Shown: positions 1-11,200 of the stretch, in pieces
How the letters are laid out: the number at the start of each line of letters is the position of its first letter
Numbering within the stretch: the stretch's first letter is position 1
Program-made: the position numbers and the translations under genes
Notes under the pieces: model-generated
What the model was told of the DNA's origin: nothing
Seen by the model: the letters and a program-made list of their open reading frames with translations, nothing else
The model's database searches: none
Source of the DNA: Gonocerus acuteangulatus
Lineage: Eukaryota; Arthropoda; Insecta; Hemiptera; Coreidae
Direction: 5' to 3'
NCBI GenBank assembly: GCA_946811695.1
Contig: OX328123.1
Coordinates: 146,306,337 to 146,370,336, forward strand
DNA length: 64,000 nt

Positions 1-315
1 GACCTACCTGTTTGCCAAGTTTTGTCAAAATCGGCCAAACGGTGAGTATTTGTATAAGGGACAAACAGACAGACAGACAGCTGATAGACAATATAACCTA
101 GCCTATGATTCTCCCCGTGTCAAGACCCATCTCTGTCCCAAGTTTGGTCGAAATTGGTCAAACGGTGTGCATTTGAATAATGAACAAACAGACAGCTGAT
201 GGACGATTTTGAACCAGGCTATGACATTCCCCGGATAAAGACCTAGTTATTTCCGAAGATACGTAGCTATTTAGGCGGTACGAAGTTCGCCGGGTCAGTT
301 AGTTAAATAAATAAA
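1..315 (+). repeat. 3' end of a dispersed retroelement (RTE-like), with internal subrepeats
   Basis: Two diverged direct copies of about 120 bases are visible. Each has a CAAGTTTKGTCRAAATYGGYCAAACGGT core, then a run of ACAG(AC) repeats and a CTGATRGAC motif. The block closes with GTTCGCCGGGTCAGTTAGT followed by (TAAA)n near 302-320. A GGTCAGYTAGT terminus with a TAAA tail is typical of RTE-type non-LTR retrotransposons and their derived SINEs. The assignment is inference: no coding sequence is present, and the element runs off the left edge of the window. Confidence 0.4.
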
Positions 316-475
316 TAAACAAATTAGAGAGGGAGCCGGGCCGGGCCGGGAAAGAATGTCCACCTCCCTTTCTCACCGGGGCCCGGCCGGGACACGGTCT
401 AGCGTAAACTAGTCCATTAAAAAGGCTGGTGTGATTGTTTCACCAGCACGGTCTAGCGTGAATAGGCCTTTAAAC
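316..475. mobile_element. Degenerate GC-rich MITE copy
   Basis: This stretch carries GGCCCGGCCGGG palindromes and two copies of ACGGTCTAGCGT(G/A)AA. It ends in GAATAGGCCTTTA, which is the inverse of the TAAAGGTCGATTCACGCTAGACC start of the better copy at 63067-63268. It is therefore a degraded member of the same small terminal-inverted-repeat family. There is no coding content. Confidence 0.45.
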
Positions 476-482
476 TGTGCTT

Positions 483-835
483 TTTAATTTGCACTACCAT
501 GGTGTTGTACCTCTGACCACGACTAGTTGTTGTACCTTTGACCAGCTCAAAGGTACAAAACTCCTGAGTTATGTTTTTCTCATTTAACTTTTAAATTCTT
601 CTGCTACAACTTTTTTTTTCTAAAATGAGTTCACATTTTGCTTCGAACTGATTTTATCAACCCTCAGAGCAGCATTTTAAACCTATCACCCCTAATCGTT
701 CGATACACCGAAAGTTGTAAGGCCTCATCCAAAAGCGCAGGCATGGAAAATGTCAAATAGGGGCCGGCCTAAATGGAAACCTCGTATCCTGACATATTCC
801 TGAAAAGCTAATTATTGGAGATGAAAAAAAAAACA
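483..835 (+). pseudogene. Fragment of a pogo-like DNA transposon, with subterminal repeats and transposase C-terminal scraps
   Basis: At 497-560 there are alternating GTTGTACCTYTGACCA motifs in both orientations. These are subterminal repeats of the element that is better preserved at 37695-42109, where they occur in reverse. The part at 715-835 matches, in reverse orientation, the transposase segment at about 41400-41560 that reads GRPKGKPRILTDIPEK. That wording is typical of the C-terminal region of pogo/Tigger/jerky transposases. Small deletions and stops break the frame here. The copy is old and truncated on its right side, next to the MITE at 906. Confidence 0.55.
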
Positions 836-1289
836 AACAACAAAATCACCTCTAAAAGGGACTATGACATATAAATACTGACTGATCAGAAATATAATTT
901 CATTCGGTAAAAATGCAGTTTCACGCCCACCAAACCGATTTCTTTCAAATTTTGCACAATAACGTATTTTGATGCACTAAACACGAATACGATTTAAAAA
1001 AACGTCGGTTTTTTTTTATTTATTTATTTATTTACTGCTTGATCGCAACGGAGGCGACTAGCAAATTAGTAAGTCTATATGGAAACGTCGGCTTTGAACA
1101 AAAAGATAATATTATTAAATAAATTATAATGCATAATCATAACATAAAGGAAAGAAATATAATTTCAGAAAAAGTATCAAATAGATTTAAAAGCCAAAAA
1201 TAAAATATAAAATAAATTAAAAAATAAAATAAAATAAAAGTAAGGAAGTTATAAAAAAAAATGACAGAGTAAACATTTTCATGAGTTGG

Positions 1290-2270
1290 TTAAATTGTGT
1301 GATATATATGTATAGTTTGTAAATATTTAAATATCTGATTTAAATAATGGCTACCATCGGTCAAGAGTTCTGTAAGGTCAGTGGGTATGTTTAATTGTTC
1401 TCTTCTTCTAGAGTCTGTAAGTATATGTCTTATAGTTAGGAGTTGGTTACGTTGTCTACATGTTGGTGCGTCCTGTCTAGTCATTAGGTGTCCGTGAGTA
1501 AGTAGAGAATGGCCAATTCGGAGTCGAGTTAGAACTACCTCTTCTCTCCGGTTTCCTCTTCTGCTGGATGGCCATTCTACCACTGTTTGGTTAATCTGTC
1601 GTAGTTTATTGTCGTTAGTGTTGTACCATGCTGTCTGCCACTGAATAAGTATTTGGTTGCTATAATATGTCGTTAGGTCCTCGTAAGTTGTTTCACTTGT
1701 TGTTATGTTCTGTAGTGTGGTTGCCAATTTGGCTTGTATGTCAACGTCTGTGCTTTGTTTAATGTCTACGTGCCCCGGTAGCCAAACCAGTGTTACGTGT
1801 ATGTCAACGTCTGTGCTTTGTTTAATGTCTACGTGCCCCGGTAGCCATACCAGTGTTACGTGTTTGTTTAAATTTTGTAATCGAATAATTTCATTTAAAA
1901 TTTTGGTTGCCAAAGGGTGTGTATTGAATGTATTATGTATCGTTTTTAGTGAGCTCAAAGAGTCTGTAAACAAAATCACTTTTTTCTTTTGAGTATCCTT
2001 TGTATTGTACAAAGCTAACAACATTCCCTGCAGGTCAGCAGAATATGAACTAGATACTGTTGCTAGTTTCTGTTGGAAAACCTTTCCTCCGATTATTGCA
2101 GCAGCACCAGTTCCTACCTCAGTCCGAGAGCCATCACTGAAAGAAAAGAGGCTGTCAGGGTTCCCGTTAAGTATTTCTTGGAACATGATTTGTAAACGTG
2201 TCTTCATGTCTTGTAGGATTTTTTGTAGTTCGTCAATGTTGTGTCTATTGATAAATTTCGTATTTGCCAA
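1290..2270 (-). pseudogene. Non-LTR ORF2 C-terminal part with RNase H domain
   Basis: Frame of 326 residues. RNase H motifs in order: FSDGSRTEVGTGAAAI (first Asp, about residue 45), SADLQGMLLAL (the usual catalytic Glu of SAELQG is Asp here), LFTDSLSSLKT (Asp, about 103) and WLPGHVDIKQSTDVDIQAK (His and last acidic residue). The last motif is present twice because of an exact 21-codon tandem duplication (63 bp, 1738-1863), which would disrupt the fold. A C-terminal LTRLRIGHSLLTHGHL stretch and a DLTELLTDGSHYLNQIFKYL ending are typical of Jockey-group ORF2 tails. It is the downstream half of a frameshifted ORF2 and is not expected to be functional. Confidence 0.8.
1738..1863 (-). repeat. 63-bp in-frame tandem duplication inside RNase H
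   Basis: Two adjacent copies of 63 bases start at 1738 and 1801. Within the aligned copies they differ only at ccaaacc versus ccatacc. The duplication is exactly 21 codons and repeats the HVTLVWLPGHVDIKQ motif in frame. The near-identity suggests a recent event in an otherwise damaged element. Confidence 0.9.
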
Positions 2271-2677
2271 GGAGGTAATTCGAGTAATGTGTTGGTAAGC
2301 AATGATGTATTGGTAGTAGGTATGTCCTTGATGTATTCTTCATACCTGACAATGAGAGGTCTTGGTCTAGTACACTCTTGCATATATTTATTGTAGAAAG
2401 GGTTATTAAGAACTGCATTCGTGCAGGCGAGATTCAAACATTTATGTTTTAGGACGTACTTTATGCATAACGTCTTCCTTCTGTATGCTAATGGCAATTC
2501 CCCTGCTTCTACATAAATACTGCTTATTGGACTAGACCTGAACGCTCCCGTTGCCAGGCGAAGTCCTGTATTGTGGATAGGGTCTAACATTTTAAGAGCA
2601 CTGTCGCGGCCCGATGAGTATGCTACACAGCCGTAGTCCAGTAATGACCTGGTACAGGCACGGTAAAACTTGAGCAT
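2204..2677 (-). pseudogene. Non-LTR RT, C-terminal (thumb) region
   Basis: The 157-residue frame contains YRACTRSLLDYGCVAY, SALKMLDPIHNTGLRLATGAFR and YVEAGELPLAYRR. These are hallmark stretches of the region just after the catalytic RT core in Jockey-group non-LTR ORF2 proteins. The RT catalytic core (FADD box) is missing because the element is 5'-truncated just upstream of 2677. The frame overlaps the downstream RNase H frame by about 67 bases in a different register, so one frameshift separates what was a single ORF2. Transcription would run leftward. The initial Met is internal and is not a real start. Confidence 0.8.
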
Positions 2678-3344
2678 AGAGCATCTGTCCGCTCCCGTCG
2701 GATTTAACTAGGAAAGAAGTTATTAAGCACTAAAGTTCACTGTTATGCAGGTTATGAGAGCTATTAATTATAGCGAGTTGGATTGACTGGGGTTTTGTTA
2801 TCTTCTTGAGCGAGCGTAGCGAGTGGAAACGCATAGCACGCATGCCCTTAAGCGAAAGGTGAGGATGCCCTTAAAATTAACAATATTTTCGAATAAATGG
2901 TTTCTGAACATTTCAAATGAGAGTTCTCTGTTTCCCAATGTTACATATCTGCGCATGCGCGTCTTTACAAATACGCTGATGACGCCTAGTTTTATAACCT
3001 TCCTGACTTTAGTGCTTAATATTCTATTCTATTAATTTTAGCGAGTTGGATTGACTGGGGTTTTTGTTATCTTCTTGAGCGAGCGAAGACGCATAGCATG
3101 TATGCCTTAAAGTCGTCATTTATGCCTTAAAGACGTCACAAATTTAATTTTTTACATTAGCTCTCATAACCTGCATAACAGTTAACTTAAGTGCTTAATA
3201 ACTTCTTTCCTAGTTAAATCCGACGTTTTTTTGTTTTTTTTTTTTTTTATCGTATTCGTGTTTAGTGCATCAAAATACGTTATTGTGCAAAATTTGAAAG
3301 AAATCGGTTTGGAGGGCGTGAAACTACATTTTTACCTTTCATTC

Positions 3345-3615
3345 TAATTAACTGTATCTCCAGGATCTCCTCGTGTATGATGGATAAGTTAGAGAAATGA
3401 GAGTTCGAGGTCCGCTTGTATAAGTTGGAGTTTTTCAGCAAAAGTCGCGCTAAGAAACTGTCAGCTCAACCGTGGATATTGAGGAAAAGCGGTCGCCTAT
3501 ACTTAGACCTGCATAAATGGCCTTGAAGCAAATTAGAACGAATTATTGACTTTCGAAAATTTTAATTACAAATCAAAAAATCACAAATAATTGCCCTTAA
3601 TAAGAAACTATTTTT
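3345..3615. other. Spacer between the two MITE copies; no gene seen
   Basis: About 270 bases of mixed composition with no recognisable coding or repeat signal. It separates the TSD of MITE copy 1 from the left arm of copy 2. Confidence 0.4.
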
Positions 3616-4357
3616 GGTAAAAATGCAGTTTCCCGCCCTCCAAACCGATTTCTTTCAAACTTTGCACAATAACGTATTTTGATGCACTAAACACGAATAC
3701 GATAAAAAAAAAACGTCGGATTTAACTAGGAAAGAAGTTATCAAGCACTAAAGTTCACTGTTACGCAGGTTATGAGATCTATTAATTATAGCGAGTTGGA
3801 TTGACTGGGGTTTTGTTATCTTCTTGAGCGAGCGTAGCGAGCGGAAACGCATAGCACGTATGCCCTTAAGCGACAGGTGAGGATGCCCTTAAAATTAACA
3901 ATATTTTCGAATAAATGGTTTCTGAACATTTCAAATGAGAGTTCTCTGTTTCCCAATGTTACATATCTGCGCATGCGCGTGTTTACAAATACGCTGATGA
4001 CGCCTAGTTTCATAACCTTCCTAACTTTAGTCCTTAATATTATATTATATTAATTTTAGCGAGTTGGATTGACTGGGGTTTTGTTATCTTTTTGAGCGAG
4101 TGTAGCGAGCGGAAACGCATAGCATGTATGCCTTAAAGTCGTCATTTATGCCTTAAAGTCGTCACAAATTTAGTTGTTTACATTAGCTCTCATAACCTGC
4201 ACAACAGTGAACTTAAGTGCTTAATAACTTCTTTCCTAGTTAAATCCGACGTTTTTTTTTTTTTTTTTTATCGTATTCGTGTTTAGTGCATCAAAATACG
4301 TTATCCTGCAAAGTTTGAAAGAAATCGGTTTGGAGGGCGGGAAACTGCATTTTTGCC
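3616..4357. mobile_element. Long-TIR non-autonomous DNA transposon, copy 2 (uninterrupted)
   Basis: The element begins GGTAAAAATGCAGTTTCCCGCC and ends GGCGGGAAACTGCATTTTTGCC. The inverted arms run about 165-175 bases (3616-3781 and 4183-4357) and contain long A or T runs next to CGTCGG. The interior matches copy 1. The flanking 8-mers (ctattttt and tagcagat) do not match, so the target duplication has decayed or one flank was rearranged. The short frames inside are shadows; no transposase is present. The two copies are only about 270 bases apart and in the same orientation. Confidence 0.8.
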
Positions 4358-5283
4358 TAGCAGATGATAAGCTGAAAAGAAAGCTCACTGGCTAAAACAC
4401 TGAAAAAGTCTTAATTTTAAAAATATTTTGCACCAAAATAACACAAAATAATTAAGCTATATTATTGTTATATAAGAGTTTGTGTTTTTCAACTAGTATT
4501 AGAACTCGAAATATTGTACTTACCGAGATTTTACATATACTGCACATTTGAAAGATGAACAAGAATTTTGATGAATAAAAAATGATAACTTTATGATTTA
4601 ATGTGACAAATGAAAAACTTCAGCTGTTAAATAAAAACATATTATGATTTATATTCAACCTAAACTAGAGAGAGAAATTATTTTTATTAATGATATGCTG
4701 TCCATTTCCAATGGGACTCCTGATGTCAGGCCGCTGAGTCGTGATACACAGGTGGTGGGGGAACTACGTCATCCGGGACTCCCCCACCCTGCGTCCCTGA
4801 CGAAGGGGAAGTGTTCTCGCTCTCTCTTAATACACTCTTCACTGTCTTATTTTTGTTTAATATTGATTTCATTTTCTTCTCTATTTAATAAATAAATATT
4901 TCAAATTAAGGTAAAAAATGTATCAGTTACAAACACAAACATTTATTAAAATCGGGGAATGATGACCTCGCAGTTTTTTCCCCTTAAGCATAAGTAAACA
5001 AACAAACAAACATTTATTAAAACAGTTATTTTTATTTTTATTGAGTTAGTCTCACCTTTTTTTTTTTTTTTTTGTTTTTTTGTTTTTTTAATTCTGGTCA
5101 TCGCCTGGGAGGGAAAAGCAACCCATATCTCCTGAATTATCAGGAGACGCAACGGTACTTCTACCATAATCCAAATTGTCCCCCAAATTTCTGAAAAATT
5201 ATCTGAATCAGATGAACTAGAATTCCTCGTGGAGGAACTTTTGATCTATATTCTCTTCATGTTTTATTTTTGATGTTCTAGAT
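4358..5283. other. Intergenic, no recognised gene
   Basis: AT-rich DNA with a GC-richer island at about 4710-4830 that has a CTCCCCCACC/GGTGGGGGA inverted match (imperfect hairpin) and could be a retroelement scrap. It also holds a repeated AAACATTTATTAAAA motif (about 4936 and 5009) and poly-T runs near 5057. Nothing here supports a host gene. The 66-bp satellite starts at about 5284. Confidence 0.4.
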
Positions 5284-8200
5284 TTTTTATTTTGTTTGCA
5301 CTCTACGTGTTTATAGAGCTAATCGCCCAGTTGCTAGCTCTAAAACCTCCTTTTATTTTGTTTGCACTCTACGTGTTTATAGAGCTAATCGCCGAGTTGC
5401 TAGCTCTAAATCCTCCTTTTATTTTGTTTGCACTCTACGTGTTTATAGAGCTAATCGCCCAGTTGCTAGCTCTAAAACCTCCTTTTATTTTGTTTGCACT
5501 CTACGTGTTTATAGAGCTAATCGCCGAGTTGCTAGCTCTAAAACCTCCTTTTATTTTGTTTGCACTCTACGTGTTTATAGAGCTAATCGCCGAGTTGCTA
5601 GCTCTAAATCCTCCTTTTATTTTGTTTGCACTCTACGTGTTTATACAGCTAATCGCCCAGTTGCTAGCTCTAAAACCTCCTTTTATTTTGTTCGCACTCT
5701 ACGTGTTTCTAGAGCTAATCGCCGAGTTGCTAGCTCTAAAACCTCCTTTTATTTTGTTTGCACTCTACGTGTTTATAGAGCTAATCGCCCAGGTGCTAGC
5801 TCTAAATCCTCCTTTTATTTTGTTTGTACTCTACGTGTTTATAGAGCTAATCGCCCAGGTGCTAGCTCTAAAACCTCCTTTTATTTTGTTTGCACTCTAC
5901 GTGTTTATAGAGCTAATCGCCCAGTTGCTAGCTCTAAAACCTCCTTTTATTTTGTTTGCACTCTACGTGTTTATAGAGCTAATCGCCCAGTTGCTAGCTC
6001 TAAAACCTCCTTTTATTTTGTTTGCACTCTACGTGTTTATAGAGCTAATCGCCCAGGTGCTAGCTCTAAAACCTCCTTTCATTTTGTTTGCACTCTACGT
6101 GTTTATAGAGCTAATCGCCCAGTTGCTAGCTCTAAAACCTCCTTTCATTTTGTTTGTACTCTACGTGTTTATAGAGCTAATCACCCAGTTGCTAGCTCTA
6201 AATCCTCCTTTTATTTTGTTTGTACTCTACGTGTTTATACAGCTAATCGCCCAGTTGCTAGCTCTAAATCCTCCTTTTATTTTGTTTGTACTCTGCGTGT
6301 TTATACAGCTAATCGCCCAGTTGCTAGCTCTAAATCCTCCTTTTATTTTGTTTGCACTCTACGTGTTTATAGAGCTAATCGCCCAGTTGCTAGCTCTAAA
6401 TCCTCCTTTTATTTTGTTTGTACTCTACGTGTTTATACAGCTAATCGCCCAGTTGCTAGCTCTAAATCCTCCTTTTATTTTGTTTGCACTCTACGTGTTT
6501 ATACAGCTAATCGCCCAGTTGCTAGCTCTAAATCCTCCCTTTATTTTGTTTGTACTCTACGTGTTTATACAGCTAATCGCCCAGTTGCTAGCTCTAAAAC
6601 CTCCTTTTATTTTGTTTGTACTCTACGTGTTTATAGAGCTAATCGCCCAGTTGCTAGCTCTAAATCCTCCTTTTATTTTGTTTGTACTCTACGTGTTTAT
6701 AGAGTTAATCGCCCAGTTGCTAGCTCTAAATCCTCCTTTTATTTTGTTTGTACTCTACGTGTTTATAGAGGTAATCGCCCAGTTGCTAGCTCTAAAACCT
6801 CCTTTTATTTTGTTTGTACTCTACGTGTTTATACAGCTAATCGCCCAGTTGCTAGCTCTAAAACCTCCTTTTATTTTGTTTGTACTCTACGTGTTTATAC
6901 AGCTAATCGCCCAGTTGCTAGCTCTAAAACCTCCTTTTATTTTGTTTGTACTCTACGTGTTTATACAGCTAATCGCCCAGTTGCTAGCTCTAAATCCTCC
7001 TTTTATTTTGTTTGTACTCTACGTGTTTATAGAGCTAATCGCCCAGTTGCTAGCTCTAAATCCTCCTTTTATTTTGTTTGTACTCTACGTGTTTATAGAG
7101 CTAATCGCCTAGTTGCTAGCTCTAAATCCTCCTTTTATTTTGTTTGTACTCTACGTGTTTATAGAGCTAATCGCCCAGTTGCTAGCTTTAAAACCTCCTT
7201 TTATTTTGTTTGCACTCTGCGTGTTTATACAGCTAATCGCCCAGTTGCTAGCTCTAAATCCTCCTTTTATTTTGTTTGCACTCTACGTGTTTATAGAGTT
7301 AATCGCCCAGTTGCTAGCTCTAAAACCTCCTTTTATTTTGTTTGCACTCTACGTGTTTATACAGCTAATCGCCCAGTTGCTAGCTCTAAAACCTCCTTTT
7401 ATTTTGTTTGCACTCTACGTGTTTATACAGCTAATCGCCCAGTTGCTAGCTCTAAATCCTCCTTTTATTTTGTTTGCACTCTACGTGTTTATACAGCTAA
7501 TCGCCCAGTTGCTAGCTCTAAATCCTCCTTTTATTTTGTTTGCACTCTACGTGTTTATAGAGCTAATCGCCCAGTTGCTAGCTCTAAATCCTCCTTTTAT
7601 TTTGTTTGCACTCTACGTGTTTATAGAGCTAATCGCCCAGTTGCTAGCTCTAAAACCTCCTTTTATTTTGTTTGCACTCTACGTGTTTCTAGAGCTAATC
7701 GCCGAGTTGCTAGCTCTAAAACCTCCTTTTATTTTGTTTGCACTCTACGTGTTTATAGAGCTAATCGCCCAGGTGCTAGCTCTAAATCCTCCTTTTATTT
7801 TGTTTGTACTCTACGTGTTTATAGAGCTAATCGCCCAGGTGCTAGCTCTAAAACCTCCTTTTATTTTGTTTGCACTCTACGTGTTTATAGAGCTAATCGC
7901 CCAGTTGCTAGCTCTAAAACCTCCTTTTATTTTGTTTGCACTCTACGTGTTTATAGAGCTAATCGCCCAGTTGCTAGCTCTAAAACCTCCTTTTATTTTG
8001 TTTGCACTCTACGTGTTTATAGAGCTAATCGCCCAGGTGCTAGCTCTAAAACCTCCTTTCATTTTGTTTGTACTCTACGTGTTTATAGAGCTAATCGCCC
8101 AGTTGCTAGCTCTAAATCCTCCTTTTATTTTGTTTGTACTCTACGTGTTTATACAGCTAATCGCCCAGTTGCTAGCTCTAAATCCTCCTTTTATTTTGTT

Positions 8201-11200
8201 TGTACTCTACGTGTTTATACAGCTAATCGCCCAGTTGCTAGCTCTAAATCCTCCTTTTATTTTGTTTGCACTCTACGTGTTAATAGAGCTAATCGCCCAG
8301 TTGCTAGCTCTAAATCCTCCTTTTATTTTGTTTGTACTCTACGTGTTTATACAGCTAATCGCCCAGTTGCTAGCTCTAAATCCTCCTTTTATTTTGTTTG
8401 CACTCTACGTGTTTATACAGCTAATCGCCCAGTTGCTAGCTCTAAATCCTCCTTTTATTTTGTTTGTACTCTACGTGTTTATAGAGTTAATCGCCCAGTT
8501 GCTAGCTCTAAATCCTCCTTTTATTTTGTTTGTACTCTACGTGTTTATAGAGTTAATCGCCCAGTTGCTAGCTCTAAAACCTCCTTTTATTTTGTTTGTA
8601 CTCTACGCGTTTATACAGCTAATCGCCCAGTTGCTAGCTCTAAATCCTCCTTTTATTTTGTTTGCACTCTACGTGTTTATACAGCTAATCGCCCAGTTGC
8701 TAGCTCTAAATCCTCCTTTTATTTTGTTTGCACTCTACGTGTTTATAGAGCTAATCGCCCAGGTGCTAGCTCTAAAACCTCCTTTTATTTTGTTTGTACT
8801 CTACGTGTTTATAGAGTTAATCGCCCAGTTGCTAGCTCTAAATCCTCCTTTTATTTTGTTTGTACTCTACGTGTTTATAGAGCTAATCGCCCAGTTGCTA
8901 GCTCTAAATCCTCCTTTTATTTTGTTTGTACTCTACGTGTTTATAGAGGTAATCGCCCAGTTGCTAGCTCTAAAACCTCCTTTTATTTTGTTTGTACTCT
9001 ACGTGTTTATACAGCTAATCGCCCAGTTGCTAGCTCTAAAACCTCCTTTTATTTTGTTTGTACTCTACGTGTTTATACAGCTAATCGCCCAGTTGCTAGC
9101 TCTAAAACCTCCTTTTATTTTGTTTGCACTCTACGTGTTTATACAGCTAATCGCCCAGTTGCTAGCTCTAAATCCTCCTTTTATTTTGTTTGCACTCTAC
9201 GTGTTTATAGAGCTAATCGCCCAGTTGCTAGCTCTAAATCCTCCTTTTATTTTGTTTGTACTCTACGTGTTTATACAGCTAATCGCCCAGTTGCTAGCTC
9301 TAAATCCTCCTTTTATTTTGTTTGCACTCTACGTGTTTATACAGCTAATCGCCCAGTTGCTAGCTCTAAATCCTCCTTTTATTTTGTTTGTACTCTACGT
9401 GTTTATAGAGTTAATCGCCCAGTTGCTAGCTCTAAATCCTCCTTTTATTTTGTTTGTACTCTACGTGTTTATAGAGTTAATCGCCCAGTTGCTAGCTCTA
9501 AAACCTCCTTTTATTTTGTTTGTACTCTACGTGTTTATACAGCTAATCGCCCAGTTGCTAGCTCTAAATCCTCCTTTTATTTTGTTTGCACTCTACGTGT
9601 TTATACAGCTAATCGCCCAGTTGCTAGCTCTAAATCCTCCTTTTATTTTGTTTGCACTCTACGTGTTTATAGAGCTAATCGCCCAGGTGCTAGCTCTAAA
9701 ACCTCCTTTTATTTTGTTTGTACTCTACGTGTTTATAGAGTTAATCGCCCAGTTGCTAGCTCTAAATCCTCCTTTTATTTTGTTTGTACTCTACGTGTTT
9801 ATAGAGCTAATCGCCCAGTTGCTAGCTCTAAATCCTCCTTTTATTTTGTTTGTACTCTACGTGTTTATAGAGGTAATCGCCCAGTTGCTAGCTCTAAAAC
9901 CTCCTTTTATTTTGTTTGTACTCTACGTGTTTATACAGCTAATCGCCCAGTTGCTAGCTCTAAAACCTCCTTTTATTTTGTTTGTACTCTACGTGTTTAT
10001 ACAGCTAATCGCCCAGTTGCTAGCTCTAAAACCTCCTTTTATTTTGTTTGTACTCTACGTGTTTATACAGCTAATCGCCCAGTTGCTAGCTCTAAATCCT
10101 CCTTTTATTTTGTTTGTACTCTACGTGTTTATAGAGCTAATCGCCCAGTTGCTAGCTCTAAATCCTCCTTTTATTTTGTTTGTACTCTACGTGTTTATAG
10201 AGCTAATCGCCTAGTTGCTAGCTCTAAATCCTCCTTTTATTTTGTTTGTACTCTACGTGTTTATAGAGCTAATCGCCCAGTTGCTAGCTTTAAAACCTCC
10301 TTTTATTTTGTTTGCACTCTACGTGTTTATACAGCTAATCGCCCAGTTGCTAGCTCTAAATCCTCCTTTTATTTTGTTTGCACTCTACGTGTTTATAGAG
10401 TTAATCGCCCAGTTGCTAGCTCTAAATCCTCCTTTTATTTTGTTTGCACTCTACGTGTTTATACAGCTAATCGCCCAGTTGCTAGCTCTAAATCCTCCCT
10501 TTATTTTGTTTGTACTCTACGTGTTTATACAGCTAATCGCCCAGTTGCTAGCTCTAAAACCTCCTTTTATTTTGTTTGTACTCTACGTGTTTATAGAGCT
10601 AATCGCCCAGTTGCTAGCTCTAAATCCTCCTTTTATTTTGTTTGTACTCTACGTGTTTATAGAGTTAATCGCCCAGTTGCTAGCTCTAAATCCTCCTTTT
10701 ATTTTGTTTGTACTCTACGTGTTTATAGAGGTAATCGCCCAGTTGCTAGCTCTAAAACCTCCTTTTATTTTGTTTGTACTCTACGTGTTTATACAGCTAA
10801 TCGCCCAGTTGCTAGCTCTAAAACCTCCTTTTATTTTGTTTGTACTCTACGTGTTTATACAGCTAATCGCCCAGTTGCTAGCTCTAAAACCTCCTTTTAT
10901 TTTGTTTGTACTCTACGTGTTTATACAGCTAATCGCCCAGTTGCTAGCTCTAAATCCTCCTTTTATTTTGTTTGTACTCTACGTGTTTATAGAGCTAATC
11001 GCCCAGTTGCTAGCTCTAAATCCTCCTTTTATTTTGTTTGTACTCTACGTGTTTATAGAGCTAATCGCCTAGTTGCTAGCTCTAAATCCTCCTTTTATTT
11101 TGTTTGTACTCTACGTGTTTATAGAGCTAATCGCCCAGTTGCTAGCTTTAAAACCTCCTTTTATTTTGTTTGCACTCTGCGTGTTTATACAGCTAATCGC

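Larger units (their letters stand above)
1009..2695 (-). mobile_element. 5'-truncated non-LTR retrotransposon inserted in MITE copy 1
   Basis: On the minus strand the insert ends in a (TAAA)n/A-rich tail, seen as T9 then (ATTT)n at 1009-1035. It is bounded by CGTCGG at 1003-1008 and again at 2696-2701, a 6-bp target duplication. Comparison with the intact MITE at 3616-4357 shows that the host sequence continues from CGTCGG straight into ATTTAACTAGG, so the insertion edges are secure. It carries the RT C-terminal frame (2677-2204) and an RNase H frame (2270-1290), as in Jockey/CR1-like elements that encode RNase H. It is dead: 5'-truncated and frameshifted. Confidence 0.85.
906..3336. mobile_element. 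Long-TIR non-autonomous DNA transposon, copy 1, with 8-bp TSD
   Basis: The element starts GGTAAAAATGCAGTTTC and ends with the inverse GAAACTACATTTTTACC. It is flanked on both sides by TTTCATTC (898-905 and 3337-3344), an exact 8-bp target duplication. The inverted arms are about 165-175 bases, and a second copy lies at 3616-4357. An 8-bp TSD fits hAT, P or Merlin-type elements; the first bases (GG) do not match the usual hAT CAG start, so the superfamily is left open. The inner part holds two direct copies of a GCGAGTTGGATTGACTGGGG module (about 2772 and 3041) and no transposase. Subtracting the retrotransposon at 1009-2695 leaves about 740 bases, the size of copy 2. Confidence 0.85.

Noticed and set aside
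2823..3035. Matching frames on opposite strands at 2823-3035 and 3816-4013
   Set aside because: They lie in the interiors of the two MITE copies and are equivalent non-coding sequence read in both directions; no family motif.
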